Position numbers and translations under genes: made by a program. The notes below the pieces were generated by a model. The model was not told where the DNA came from, did not search any database, and saw only the letters and a list, made by a program, of their open reading frames with translations. Of a stretch of 64,000 nucleotides of DNA, positions 7,858 through 16,797 are shown piece by piece. The stretch covers positions 1 to 64,000 of the forward strand of contig JBEKTW010000011.1 in NCBI GenBank assembly GCA_049515655.1, given 5' to 3'. The DNA is from JBEKTW01 sp049515655 (GTDB lineage: Bacteria; Bacteroidota; Ignavibacteria; UBA10030; SZUA-254). Each line of letters begins with the position of its first letter. Within the stretch, counting starts at the first letter, position 1.

Positions 7858-8553
7858 TCATCCCTTCAGTGCCACTTCCACAGCGTGCTGTGCATGAATA
7901 GTTGTCGTGTCAAATATTGGCACGCCGACGTCTTTTTGTTTCACCAAGAGCGGGATTTCAGTGCATCCCAGTATGATGCCTTGAGCTCCTCGGTTAACGA
8001 GATTATTGATAATGCGGATGTATTCGGCCCTCGACGATTCTTTGGTTTGTCCCAGGCACAGTTCATCATAAATGACACTGTGGACAATTTCCCTTTCATC
8101 GTCCGCTGGAATCAAGACCTTCAGGCCGAATTTCTCTGACAATCGTCCTCTGTAAAAATCCTGCTCCATTGTGAATTTCGTGCCCAATAGACCAACGGTG
8201 TGCAAGTTCTGTAGTTGGATTTGCTCCGCAGTTGCGTCCGCTATGTGGAGAAGCGGTATCCGGATGCTGTGCTGAACATCATCAGCCATTTTGTGCATCG
8301 TGTTTGTGCAGATCACAACCAAATCTGCTCCAGCTCTTTCAAGCCTTTGTGCGGCGTGTATCATAATTTTTGTTAACTTATCCCACCTGCCCTGATGTTG
8401 GAGCCGTTCAATCTCTTCGAAGTCCACAGAGTAAAGGATACTTTTTGCAGAATGGAATCCCCCGAGTTTTTGTTTCGTCGTCTCATTGATGATTCTGTAG
8501 TATTCGAGCGACGATTCCCAGCTCATACCACCGATCAAACCTATTGTTTTCAT
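7858..8553 (-). CDS. Aspartate/glutamate racemase family protein (YgeA-like)
   Basis: This 231-aa protein opens with TIGLIGGMSWESS, as in the YgeA/aspartate racemase group. It has the two catalytic cysteines of PLP-independent racemases, VVICTNTMHK (near residue 82) and GIILGCTEIPLL (near residue 196). The predicted reaction is interconversion of L- and D-amino acids; substrate specificity cannot be read from sequence. It is apparently a single gene between the redox operon and an M1 peptidase. Confidence 0.9.
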   Translation of the reverse strand: MKTIGLIGGMSWESSLEYYRIINETTKQKLGGFHSAKSILYSVDFEEIERLQHQGRWDKLTKIMIHAAQRLERAGADLVVICTNTMHKMADDVQHSIRIPLLHIADATAEQIQLQNLHTVGLLGTKFTMEQDFYRGRLSEKFGLKVLIPADDEREIVHSVIYDELCLGQTKESSRAEYIRIINNLVNRGAQGIILGCTEIPLLVKQKDVGVPIFDTTTIHAQHAVEVALKG

Positions 8554-8592
8554 AAGGATGTGTGTTGTCTACCGATGAACGCGTAAATCGTT

Positions 8593-10605
8593 TCACTTAC
8601 CCGATGGTGCCGGCGGCCAAACATTGTTTGCAGCATCTACATCGGGAAAGCGCTCATCGGGATCGAGCACGACAGAGGTGATGGAGCTTGTCGATGCGTA
8701 CGGGAATGTCCATTCAGCCGACCGTTCCCAGATTTCAACCGGAAAACGGAGAGTTTGCGCTCGACCGTTCGCCTCGACGATCCGTAAGGTCACGGGCATG
8801 ACCATCTGATCGTTGTTCGTAATTGTGATAAGCGCCCCTTTTGCTGTATCGCCATCGATGTACTTGACTCCTTTCACCGCCTGGTCCAGCTTCCAGTTTT
8901 CGATAAACCATCCTCTCCAGAACCAGTTGAGGTTCTCCCCCGCCGCATTGTTCATTGCCCGAAAGAAATCGAATGGCGCCGGATGTTTGTATGCCCAGTG
9001 TTGTATGTAGTTCTTGAATGCATAATCGAAACGGTCTTTGCCCAGGACGTCCTCACGAAGCAGAACGAGTCCGAGGGCGGCTTTGTAGTACTCAAGCGGA
9101 TGGACAAGATTCCCGGGGATCGCGTCGGCGTACGATATGATGGGCTGAGATTCCGGGCTGAGCAGAGTCGGGACGATCCCGCGCGAGGGGTTTCCGCCCT
9201 TCGGCGCGTATTCGCCGTCACGTTTGGGGGCAAACTCACCCTTATTGAATTCCTCGGTTGCATAGATATCGATGAATGTATTGAATCCTTCATCCATCCA
9301 CGCATGGACCCGTTCGTTCGAGCCGACGATCATAGGAAACCATTCGTGCCCGATTTCATGGTTTGCAATCATCCAAAGGGCCTTGCCGGCTGCCTTCAAA
9401 TGTCCGAAGATGACGCCGGGATACTCCATGCCTCCCACCGGTCCACCGACTGCAGTGGCTTCCGGATAGGGATAGGCATACCAATTGCGGGAAAAAATTT
9501 CAACGCTCTGCTTGACATACTGCACACATCTCTTCCAGGCAGAGTCGGCGGCACTCTCCTCAGGGTACACTGCCATTGCCAGCGACACTTTTTCCCCGGG
9601 AAGATTGATCCGTGCAGCATCCCATAAAAATGCTCGGGACGACGCCCAGACAACATCACGCGAATTCTCCATACGAAAATGCCAGGTTCGTAGCGCCTTG
9701 CCCGGAAGAGGCGCGTGAAAATTCAAAACGTCGTTCAGATCCCTGATGACGACCGTAGAATCGCTGATTCGGGCTTTTGCAAGACGGTTCCTTTCAATAA
9801 CCGTCAACACTTCATCCGCATTCAACAACGTCCCCGATCCGACGACAATCTGATCGGCAGGGACTGTAACCCGATAATCGAAATCGCCATATTCAAGATA
9901 AAACTCACCCGGTCCGAGAAACGGCAGCAGATTCCAACCGGTGATATCGTCATAGACCTCCATCCGTGGGTACCACTGCGCAATGTCGTAGATGGTCCCG
10001 CTCTTCGTTTCCATCATACCCGTTCGACCCACACCCTGAGGAGGAACAGGAAACGAATAGACAATCATCAGCATCAGTTTATCGCCCCCGGGCTTCAGCG
10101 GGGCCGGAAGGCGGACCTGCATACGCGTGTCATCGATCACATAAATACCGCTCGTTTTCCTGCCATGCTCCAGCACTTCAACGCTATGAATGGAAAAGCC
10201 TCCGATAAAGTGGGGAGGCGCGGAAGAAATCCGAACGCTGCGCGACGTGTCCCGAAAATTATTCTGGTCGAGGGCGAGCCATACATACGGCAACGAATCC
10301 GGACTGTTATTGGTATACGTAATGCGAACCGTAGCGGTAATGACTTTTGTCGACTCATCCAGACTCGCGTCAATCGAGTAATCGGCCCGGTTCTGCCAAT
10401 ACGCAGGACCTGGCATGCCGTTGCTGCTCCGATATGCACTTTTCGATTCAGAGTCGAACAGCGGGTCGAATGCCTTGTGCGAATAATATCCCCTCTGAGC
10501 GCACGCGACTACACCGAGAAACCAAAAAGCAAGAATACTGCTTACCGTAGTAAGAGAATTCATACTATGTACTTTGCTCGACCGGAGGAGAATGAGGGAT
10601 TTCAT
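8593..10605 (-). CDS. Secreted or lipid-anchored M1-family metallopeptidase
   Basis: The longest frame gives 670 aa; an in-frame ATG at 10563 puts the signal peptide at the N-terminus (MNSLTTVSSILAFWFLGVVA followed by Cys, a possible lipobox). The catalytic zinc site is complete near residue 415: HEIGH, 18 residues, then Glu in WMDEGFN. The exopeptidase-type substrate motif appears as VGGMEYPG, the GAMEN variant common in Bacteroidota M1 enzymes. An N-terminal beta-rich domain precedes it. It is probably an aminopeptidase acting on peptides outside the cytoplasm. It is transcribed alone or with the racemase 39 nt downstream. Confidence 0.92.
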   Translation of the reverse strand: MKSLILLRSSKVHSMNSLTTVSSILAFWFLGVVACAQRGYYSHKAFDPLFDSESKSAYRSSNGMPGPAYWQNRADYSIDASLDESTKVITATVRITYTNNSPDSLPYVWLALDQNNFRDTSRSVRISSAPPHFIGGFSIHSVEVLEHGRKTSGIYVIDDTRMQVRLPAPLKPGGDKLMLMIVYSFPVPPQGVGRTGMMETKSGTIYDIAQWYPRMEVYDDITGWNLLPFLGPGEFYLEYGDFDYRVTVPADQIVVGSGTLLNADEVLTVIERNRLAKARISDSTVVIRDLNDVLNFHAPLPGKALRTWHFRMENSRDVVWASSRAFLWDAARINLPGEKVSLAMAVYPEESAADSAWKRCVQYVKQSVEIFSRNWYAYPYPEATAVGGPVGGMEYPGVIFGHLKAAGKALWMIANHEIGHEWFPMIVGSNERVHAWMDEGFNTFIDIYATEEFNKGEFAPKRDGEYAPKGGNPSRGIVPTLLSPESQPIISYADAIPGNLVHPLEYYKAALGLVLLREDVLGKDRFDYAFKNYIQHWAYKHPAPFDFFRAMNNAAGENLNWFWRGWFIENWKLDQAVKGVKYIDGDTAKGALITITNNDQMVMPVTLRIVEANGRAQTLRFPVEIWERSAEWTFPYASTSSITSVVLDPDERFPDVDAANNVWPPAPSGK

Positions 10606-10665
10606 ATCTTAGTCAACCTCGAATTTGTTATAAGCAGCGCCTGCTATGCGTTCTGTTTCTTCATC

Positions 10666-10722
10666 GAACTGTGCATCACGAATGCGTTTTTCAATTCCCA
10701 ATCAATGTTTCGTGATGAGTTC
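10666..10722 (-). other. Imperfect hairpin between the NifX-like gene and the M1 peptidase gene
   Basis: The 214-bp spacer 10606-10819 has no convincing gene. It contains a stem of CATCACGAA (10674-10682) with TTCGTGATG (10709-10717), extended past a 3-nt bulge by GAACT / AGTTC. It lies downstream of the NifX-like gene on the minus strand and could end that transcript, but no T-run follows the stem. Confidence 0.4.
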
Positions 10723-10819
10723 GGATCGGCATATCTGATGGAGTTGCAGAAATTGTTGATCGTCGAACAGATCTTCATCCTGTTTCACTTGACTGGGAAC
10801 AAACATGTTTCTTCACACT

Positions 10820-11236
10820 TCAGTGTTGACCGTGATGCTGATGAATGCGACGCAAATCGCTATCCAGTGAACTTGCTGCGACCGCTCCAATGACTTCCTC
10901 AATAGTATGAAGCCCTGTTAGAACCGGGAGAAGATTCGATTGGCGAAGATGTTCAACGGCGCCTTGACCCATCCCCCCAACAACAACTGCCTGACAATCC
11001 AAGATAGGTGACACCATTGTTTGATGCCGCTGCTCATGTGCCTCACCGCCATGATGTTCATGTCTACCTTCTTCCGGTCCGAATGAATGGTGACCGGCTT
11101 TTTCACGCCGCTCGCGTTTGGTTACTTGTCCATTAGCAAAGTTGAGCACCTCGTAAAAACGAGCGCGCCCAAAGTGCGAACTCACTGTTATGCCATCATC
11201 TGTGGCGATTGCTATTGCAGCATTTTTGAAATCCAT
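10820..11236 (-). CDS. NifB/NifX-family (dinitrogenase iron-molybdenum cofactor-like) protein
   Basis: This 138-aa protein has the NifX/NafY fold signatures AIATDDGITVSSHFGRARFY and VVVGGMGQGAVEHL. A His-rich insertion (residues about 48-70; EEGRHEHHGGEAHEQRHQ) and a His-rich tail suggest metal binding. Family members bind Fe-S or Fe-Mo precursors, but many stand-alone copies occur without nitrogenase, and no nif genes are visible here. A strong SD (AAGGAGA) precedes the ATG. It is followed by the hairpin spacer and preceded by an unknown 84-aa gene that may be co-transcribed. Confidence 0.85.
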   Translation of the reverse strand: MDFKNAAIAIATDDGITVSSHFGRARFYEVLNFANGQVTKRERREKAGHHSFGPEEGRHEHHGGEAHEQRHQTMVSPILDCQAVVVGGMGQGAVEHLRQSNLLPVLTGLHTIEEVIGAVAASSLDSDLRRIHQHHGQH

Positions 11237-11282
11237 TTTTTCTCCTTGTTATTGATTTTACGAATTTCATGGTCATGCATTA

Positions 11283-11537
11283 TTACTTTCTCTCCCATAT
11301 TTTGAAAAATAGTGAGTCCACATACTTGCGAAGGTACGAACGGACGATGTCGCTTTCGCATTCAGCATCGAAATTCTTACACGTCGCATCGATAATTTCT
11401 AATGCTTCCTTTTGGCCCGAAACAGCGCGTAGTCTTTCTTCAAGTCCCGAACAATACGTGTTGACGAGTTCGTTCTGCCGCTCACTCGGGATGGAGGAAA
11501 AATCCTTGTCTTCGATTATTTCATCATTTATCATCAT
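11283..11537 (-). CDS. Hypothetical 84-aa protein upstream of the NifX-like gene
   Basis: The ORF opens MMINDEIIEDKDFSSIPSER and is acidic and helical, with three cysteines (NTYCSG, DATCKNF, DAECES). It is 46 nt upstream of the NifX-like gene on the same strand, so probably co-transcribed. I recognise no family. The length, start context and Cys spacing suggest a real small protein. The 256-bp region upstream (11538-11793) has no other ORF. Confidence 0.55.
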   Translation of the reverse strand: MMINDEIIEDKDFSSIPSERQNELVNTYCSGLEERLRAVSGQKEALEIIDATCKNFDAECESDIVRSYLRKYVDSLFFKIWERK

Positions 11538-11793
11538 CGCTATTCCCGAGTCTTGTTGATGTGTCGACTACCGATTGTACGGTAATGCGCGGTTCCACGA
11601 GAACTTCGGCTTTCACGGGACGCGATTCCAGCTCTAATCCAGCGATCGGAGCTGCTCACATGTATTTTCATTTAAATTTGCTTTTTATGCTTGACTATAA
11701 TGTGGATCGATCCTTCATGTAGTATGATGCAAGCATCTCAAAAACGATTCTTGTTCTTGAACTCCTTTTTAATGACAATGCAAATGTCAACAG

Positions 11794-12033
11794 CTATTTT
11801 CTCGCGAGGACTAATCGCTCGAGCTTTTTGAGTTTCTTTTTCGAAATTGAAGGAACCGGGTATGAACGGTACATTTCTATGGTGGATTGTAGGCCGCGAA
11901 GACTAGCTTTGCAGTCGGAACAATTGTCGAAGTGCAATTTTAGTTTCTTGCACTCGGCTGAGTCAAAGTTTTCTTCAAGATTTGTACATATGTGCTCAAA
12001 TAAATCCGAACAGGTAATTATTTTTCTTCTCAT
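11794..12033 (-). CDS. Zinc-finger anti-sigma factor (small, soluble)
   Basis: This 79-aa protein has a ZAS-type metal site, HFDNCSDC (H-x3-C-x2-C), preceded by further Cys/His residues (TCSDLFEHICTN, AECKKL). Its C-terminal half is basic and helical (SKKKLKKLERL) and there is no membrane span. Its ATG overlaps the sigma gene stop by 4 nt. Small ZAS proteins hold their ECF partner inactive and often respond to redox or metal. The cysteines and the sulfur-island context make redox control plausible. Confidence 0.8.
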   Translation of the reverse strand: MRRKIITCSDLFEHICTNLEENFDSAECKKLKLHFDNCSDCKASLRGLQSTIEMYRSYPVPSISKKKLKKLERLVLARK

Positions 12034-12617
12034 GAGGCTCGATACCCTTCCAATTGTTCCCGAAGAAAAACCCTCGCACGGCGTAACCGTGATTTCACAG
12101 CGGGGACGGAAATTTTCAGAATCTCCGCAACCTCATCAGCGGGTTTTCCCTCAACATCCCGCAAGACAAATGTGATCCGATATTCTAATGGCATTTTCAG
12201 TATTGCCCGGTCAAGATGGTCGCGTAACTCTTTTTTGAGCGTCTCATCGAGCGGAGTTACCGGCCAAACAGCTCTGTCGGCGATAGAATGATCGGCGTAC
12301 TCTTCAAAGTTGACTAACGCTTTTGACAGGGTGCTCCTGCGGCGCTTCATCAGGCAATTATTCGTGACGATGCTATAGAGCCATGTCGAAAATTTCGACT
12401 TGCGATTGAACTGTTCAAGCTTCTGAAAGACATTGACAAATGTATCCTGGAGCGTTTCCGCGGCCTTCTCCTTGTCCCTGCAGACATTGAAGGAGTAGCT
12501 GTATACCGTCTGCTCATACTTGCGCATGAGCATTACAAAAGCTTGTTCGTCGCCCGTTCTGGCTTTTTCGATGAGTTTGTCGTCGACGCGATCAGGATGA
12601 TTGGTGACGCTTTTCAC
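12030..12617 (-). CDS. ECF-type RNA polymerase sigma factor
   Basis: A 195-aa ECF sigma factor results from the GTG at 12617, which lies one base after the stop of the cation exporter. A longer in-frame start at 12719 would run back into that gene. Region 2 is DEQAFVMLMRKYEQTVYSYS with DTFVNVFQKLEQF and STWLYSIVTNNC; region 4 is LPLEYR-like (KMPLEYRITFVLRDVEGK) with the helix-turn-helix EILKISVPAVKSRLRRAR. It overlaps its putative zinc-finger anti-sigma. Its regulon is unknown; autoregulation of the sulfur island is one possibility. Confidence 0.9.
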   Translation of the reverse strand: MKSVTNHPDRVDDKLIEKARTGDEQAFVMLMRKYEQTVYSYSFNVCRDKEKAAETLQDTFVNVFQKLEQFNRKSKFSTWLYSIVTNNCLMKRRRSTLSKALVNFEEYADHSIADRAVWPVTPLDETLKKELRDHLDRAILKMPLEYRITFVLRDVEGKPADEVAEILKISVPAVKSRLRRARVFLREQLEGYRAS

Positions 12618-12618
12618 G

Positions 12619-13563
12619 TTATCGGATGTTGTGATTGATATCAACGATGATATTTTGATCGCAGCACACATCGGTCTCCAATTTGAGAGTCGGATGGTTG
12701 ATATGAAATTTTCTTTCAAGCTCCTTTTCTATCCCCTCCGAAAGTTTGATTCCATCGCTGATCAGTTGATCTTGGACAACGATGTGTGCGCTTAATGCCC
12801 GAACTCTGGAAGATAGTCCCCAGATGTGTAAATGATGAACGTTTTCCACTCCGGGGAACGATTGAATAAACGCAGCAACCTCATCCAAATTGATTCCACG
12901 CGGCGTTCCCTCAATGAGGATATGGATTGTCTCTGCAACGACACTCCACGCGCTCTTGATGATGAACAGCCCGATGGCAATCGATATAAGCGGATCGAGC
13001 ACGCGCCAATCTTTCCACGCGATCATTCCTGCGACCACAACCACGGCGAGCGATTCGAGAGCATCGGTGAGAAGATGCAGGTAAGCACTTTTGATGTTAA
13101 GATCGTGGTGCGCATGCGTCTTTAATAAGAGAGTGGCCGCCGTATTCAGAACGAAGCCAACGCCGGCAATGATAAGCATCCAGCCGCCGGCAACAGGCTC
13201 GGGATGTGCAAACCGCCGCGTTCCTGCGTAGATAATATACGCTCCAACCAGCACAAGGGCCATCGCGTTGATGAAGGCCACAAAAATCTCGATACGGACG
13301 TACCCATACGACTTTTCGGAATTCGATTTCCATTCAACAACCTTTGAAGCAATGTAGCTCAATGTCAATGCCAAAAAATCGCTGAGATTATGAAGTGAAT
13401 CGGAAATAAGGGCAAGGCTGTTCGTGAAGATGCCTCCGACCAACTCGACAATGATAATAACGGCGTTGAAAGCCATGGAAATACCCAGACACCTTCGGAT
13501 GTCACCGTGTTCATCGGTTGCGGTGGAATTGTGAACGTCTAATGCATGATTATCATCTGACAT
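12619..13563 (-). CDS. Cation diffusion facilitator (CzcD/ZitB-type) metal exporter
   Basis: About 314 aa from the ATG at 13563, which has an SD (AAGGAT); an in-frame ATG at 13614 adds 17 residues. It has six membrane segments with the CDF metal sites NSLALISDSLHNLSD (H-x-x-x-D type) and HLLTDALESLAVV, a His-bearing loop (THAHHD), and a cytoplasmic C-terminal domain (HHLHIWGLSS). The family exports Zn2+, Co2+, Cd2+ or Fe2+ in exchange for protons. It lies between the cysteine desulfurase and the ECF sigma gene. The cytoplasmic end carries CCDQ, an unusual Cys pair. Confidence 0.93.
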   Translation of the reverse strand: MSDDNHALDVHNSTATDEHGDIRRCLGISMAFNAVIIIVELVGGIFTNSLALISDSLHNLSDFLALTLSYIASKVVEWKSNSEKSYGYVRIEIFVAFINAMALVLVGAYIIYAGTRRFAHPEPVAGGWMLIIAGVGFVLNTAATLLLKTHAHHDLNIKSAYLHLLTDALESLAVVVVAGMIAWKDWRVLDPLISIAIGLFIIKSAWSVVAETIHILIEGTPRGINLDEVAAFIQSFPGVENVHHLHIWGLSSRVRALSAHIVVQDQLISDGIKLSEGIEKELERKFHINHPTLKLETDVCCDQNIIVDINHNIR

Positions 13564-13645
13564 TAGATTATCCTTGATGCTCGTCTCGCATAAACTATGA
13601 CGTATACAACCCATAGGCTGACTTTGATCAAGTCGACACTCCGTT

Positions 13646-14815
13646 TCAATCGATCTTTGTCACCTCTGCTATGTCTTTCACGGCCTCAATCGCTTTGTCG
13701 ATGTGCTCTTCGGTGTTGAAAGGACCGATACTCATACGGACCGTCCCGTGCATTGTATCTGTTCCCAAACCGGCGTGCGCTTTCGGCGCACATTGTAAAC
13801 CTGTACGACAGGCAATATTGTGATCCACATCGAGCATCGTGCCAACGTCACCGGCCCCAAGGTTCTTTATGTTGAAGCTTATCACAGGGTTGTGATTTTC
13901 GGTGCTCTCGGCGCAGTACGTGATCACGTTCTCAATGCTTTGCAGCCCCCTGCGCAGCTTATCCCATAGGAGCATTTCTCTGGTATGGAGGCGTTCCATG
14001 CCGTTCTCAAGCAGCCACTTCACCCCGGCATTCAGACCGGCTACCCCGACCAGGTTCAATGTACCGCACTCAAGTCGGTACGGAAATTCTTCGAGATGCG
14101 TCAACTGGGCCGAGCGGACGCCGGTGCCGCCAAACCGCGTATATTTCACCGGGACGTTTTCCATCACATAGGATCCGCCGATACCCGTCGGACCGAGAAG
14201 GCATTTGTGGCCGGTAAACACGACAACATCGATTCCCATAGCTTGCATATCGACCGAAACGGTTCCGGCGCTTTGAGTAGTGTCTACGATAAACAACACT
14301 CCCGCATGTTTGCAGATCCTACCGATCTCCGAAAGCGGTTGAATGGTGCCGATGACATTTGAACAATGGTTCACGATAACCATCTTGGTATTTTTGCGGA
14401 TGGCTTTCCTGATGTCATCGGGGTCGATGTATCCGTGCTTGTCGAACTTGATGTGTGTGACTTCGATGACCCCATTCATCTCAAGGTGATGGAGCGGGCG
14501 AAGCACCGAATTATGCTCCAGCATTGTCGTAATCACATGGTCACCCTTCACTGCCAGCCCTTGGATGATCATATTCAGCGAATCGCTCGCATTGTAGCTG
14601 AACGTCAGTCTGTTGGGGTCGTTTCCTCCGTGAAAAAGGTCGGTCAGCAGTTTTCGAGTATTCACCACGATCTCTTCCGCTTCAAGAGCGGCATCAAATC
14701 CCGACCGGCCTGGATTGACGCCGTGCGTGCGATAAAAACTGTTCATAAAGTCATAGACGACATCAGGTTTGGGAAACGTCGTCGCGGAATTATCGAGATA
14801 AATCAAAGCACTCAT
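13646..14815 (-). CDS. Cysteine desulfurase family (class V aminotransferase, TIGR01977-like)
   Basis: This 389-aa PLP enzyme has the N-terminal signature IYLDNSATTFPKP, the PLP lysine in FTGHKCLLGPTGIGG and the catalytic cysteine in IACRTGLQCAPKAH. It resembles the stand-alone NifS-like group that releases sulfur from cysteine (or selenium from selenocysteine) as an enzyme-bound persulfide. An SD (CAGGAT) precedes its ATG, 44 nt after the iron-sulfur reductase. In this island it may supply sulfane sulfur to DsrC, which is inference. Confidence 0.92.
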   Translation of the reverse strand: MSALIYLDNSATTFPKPDVVYDFMNSFYRTHGVNPGRSGFDAALEAEEIVVNTRKLLTDLFHGGNDPNRLTFSYNASDSLNMIIQGLAVKGDHVITTMLEHNSVLRPLHHLEMNGVIEVTHIKFDKHGYIDPDDIRKAIRKNTKMVIVNHCSNVIGTIQPLSEIGRICKHAGVLFIVDTTQSAGTVSVDMQAMGIDVVVFTGHKCLLGPTGIGGSYVMENVPVKYTRFGGTGVRSAQLTHLEEFPYRLECGTLNLVGVAGLNAGVKWLLENGMERLHTREMLLWDKLRRGLQSIENVITYCAESTENHNPVISFNIKNLGAGDVGTMLDVDHNIACRTGLQCAPKAHAGLGTDTMHGTVRMSIGPFNTEEHIDKAIEAVKDIAEVTKID

Positions 14816-14859
14816 GGTAGTATCCTGGTTGTGACGTTCACTGTTATGGTTTCGCCTGA

Positions 14860-16152
14860 TTACTCCAGAATGAGCGCATCGGCGACTAATTCAGCAAGTG
14901 TTTTTATTTGCACACCGAGCTTAAACCTCGCATTGATTTGGGACAGCTGGTCTACGCAGTTGTGACAGGGCGTAACAACAATGGAAGCGCCCGTCTTGCG
15001 AATTTGATCCGCTTTGATTTCAGCGATTCTCATCCGCCGTTCGTTATATTCACTCATGGCAAGCTGCCCCCCTCCACCGCCACAGCAGTGATTGTCCACG
15101 CCGTGCGGTTCCATCTCGACGAAATTTTGCGCCACGCGTTTCACAACGTACCGTTGCTCTTCGACGATGCCGCCTTCCCTCACGAGGTTGCAGGGATCGT
15201 GCAGGGTTATGGTTTCGTGATACTTTTCGCAATCGAGCTGTATGCGGCCCTCGCGGACGTACTCAGCCAGAAGCTCGACGGAAGTGAGAACATCGAACGA
15301 AAACGAGGTCCGAAGATAATTAGGCGCTTCCCATCGAAATGCCCTCGAGCCGTGGCCGCACTCCGCCAGTACGCATCGCTGTGACTGCAGGTTGATCATC
15401 TCGTCATAAAGTCTGTGTGCGATGGTTGTTGCCTCTTCATGATTGCAGGTGAAGTAAGCATAATTCGTAACATCGTACATTGAGGTCGAGAGCGTCCAAC
15501 TTTCCTTTGCAGCATAAAATATTTTCGCCATGGCTGAAATCGACAGCGGAAAAAACTTCGGTTCCCGCGGATTCAATGTATAGAGTATTTTCCTGCCCCG
15601 TTGATTGAGGGGTATCGAGGCCTGGGGGTCGTTCACCTCTTCTCTCAGATCCTCTTCCAGCCAGGACACCGTATCGGTGAACTCATCCGTCGGGATGGCC
15701 ATGTTGTTACCCGTCCGAAGAGCGGCGTTCACGGTTGACTGGAGCGTTGCCGGAACACATCCCATCGCCGCGAGCAGCTCCCTCCCGACTCTTACAAGAT
15801 ACGTGATGTCGACGCCGACGGAGCAGTGCATCGTGCATCTTCCGCACAACGTGCAGGAACCAAAAAACTGGTCAACCATCTCATCGACAAGATCGTCATC
15901 AAACTCTCGTGCATTTGTGAATTGCGGTAACAACTTGCCGGACAGTGTACAATAGCGTCGGTAGAGAGAGGAAATGAGATCGACTTTTCGTCCAGGTACG
16001 AATCGTTCATCATTAGTTGTGAGATAGTACATGCAGCTTTCCGCGCACAAGCCGCAGTGGACACAACTGTTCACGTAGGTCGTGATCCGGCCATCCGTCG
16101 GCTCTGTGATGACCTTTAGTACCTCGATTTTCTCTTTTGAAATCGTTCTCAT
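14860..16152 (-). CDS. HdrD/DsrK/TmcB-like iron-sulfur reductase subunit
   Basis: This 430-aa protein has two ferredoxin-type [4Fe-4S] motifs near the N-terminus (CVHCGLCAESC and CTLCGRCTMHC) and the C-terminal CCG machinery of heterodisulfide reductase: LAECGHGSRAF, then HDPCNLVREGG, HCCGGGGG and TPCHNCVDQ. The CCG domain holds the noncubane cluster that reduces disulfides or trisulfides. The best match is DsrK of DsrMKJOP or TmcB of the Tmc complex, whose substrate in sulfur bacteria is DsrC trisulfide. The next gene upstream is its likely membrane partner (6 nt apart) and DsrC is one gene further, which strongly supports that role. Confidence 0.88.
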   Translation of the reverse strand: MRTISKEKIEVLKVITEPTDGRITTYVNSCVHCGLCAESCMYYLTTNDERFVPGRKVDLISSLYRRYCTLSGKLLPQFTNAREFDDDLVDEMVDQFFGSCTLCGRCTMHCSVGVDITYLVRVGRELLAAMGCVPATLQSTVNAALRTGNNMAIPTDEFTDTVSWLEEDLREEVNDPQASIPLNQRGRKILYTLNPREPKFFPLSISAMAKIFYAAKESWTLSTSMYDVTNYAYFTCNHEEATTIAHRLYDEMINLQSQRCVLAECGHGSRAFRWEAPNYLRTSFSFDVLTSVELLAEYVREGRIQLDCEKYHETITLHDPCNLVREGGIVEEQRYVVKRVAQNFVEMEPHGVDNHCCGGGGGQLAMSEYNERRMRIAEIKADQIRKTGASIVVTPCHNCVDQLSQINARFKLGVQIKTLAELVADALILE

Positions 16153-16158
16153 GCCGCC

Positions 16159-16782
16159 TTACCCATGACCTTTTCCTGGCCAGACACCGCGCCAGCCATA
16201 GAAGTACCCAAGCTGATATCTCGCGGCGAAGAAATACAGAGCGTGTTTGAGCTTGCCAATCGGCAGGTACAGGAGTAGAATACCGGCACAAACAAAGTAA
16301 AGCTGAGAAGGCGCTTCTCCTACCAGCACGCTGAGAGCGGAGACCTGGAAGATCGTGACGAGGAAATTTGAAACGTAATCATCCGGACTGGAGAGAGACC
16401 GGAGTTTATGAGTCGTGAGCCTCTTCAGGAAGATTCCAATTCCACTCACTCCCGAGAGCGTAAGAACACCGGCCAAAGCCCATCGAATGGAAGTATCCGG
16501 GTTGAAATTGAAAAAGAACAAAAAGAAGAGGATCGTGGAAACGAAGGTCCCGAGATGATAAAGCAGCCCTGCTGCGTAGGTCGGAAGATGCAAAAAGGCA
16601 GATTCCTTCTTGGCGGGGTTCATTGCTCCAGTAAATGAATATGCAATCGCCGATTTCACATTTCCCGAACGGCGGGAATAGTCCTTCGGGAGGCCTAATC
16701 GGATAAGCCTCACGAAATGGTACGAAAGGCTGGTCAGGCAGACGAAAAACGCGGCAAGGGCAAAGTACCGGGACCAGTCCAT
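16159..16782 (-). CDS. TmcC/DsrM-like membrane cytochrome b subunit
   Basis: This 207-aa membrane protein has about five hydrophobic spans. Candidate haem or quinone-site histidines lie in SLSYHFVRLIR and SAFLHLPTYAAGLLYHLGTF, and the cytoplasmic stretch GAMNPAKKESA precedes the second. It is shorter than DsrM (about 330 aa) and looks more like TmcC. It should pass electrons from menaquinol to the adjacent HdrD-like subunit. It starts 15 nt after dsrC and ends 6 nt before the reductase gene. Specific haem ligands cannot be assigned by eye. Confidence 0.78.
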   Translation of the reverse strand: MDWSRYFALAAFFVCLTSLSYHFVRLIRLGLPKDYSRRSGNVKSAIAYSFTGAMNPAKKESAFLHLPTYAAGLLYHLGTFVSTILFFLFFFNFNPDTSIRWALAGVLTLSGVSGIGIFLKRLTTHKLRSLSSPDDYVSNFLVTIFQVSALSVLVGEAPSQLYFVCAGILLLYLPIGKLKHALYFFAARYQLGYFYGWRGVWPGKGHG

Positions 16783-16797
16783 AACGGTTCAGCCGGA

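Noticed and set aside
10702..10806. 34-aa minus-strand ORF between the M1 peptidase and NifX-like genes
   Set aside because: Too short, weak SD and no family pattern; it overlaps an imperfect hairpin.
9715..10893. 392-aa plus-strand ORF
   Set aside because: It is antisense to the M1 metallopeptidase and the NifX-like gene, both of which have clear motifs.
11694..11699. TATAAT in the spacer upstream of the 84-aa unknown gene
   Set aside because: On the plus strand it faces no gene in that direction, and no good -35 is visible.
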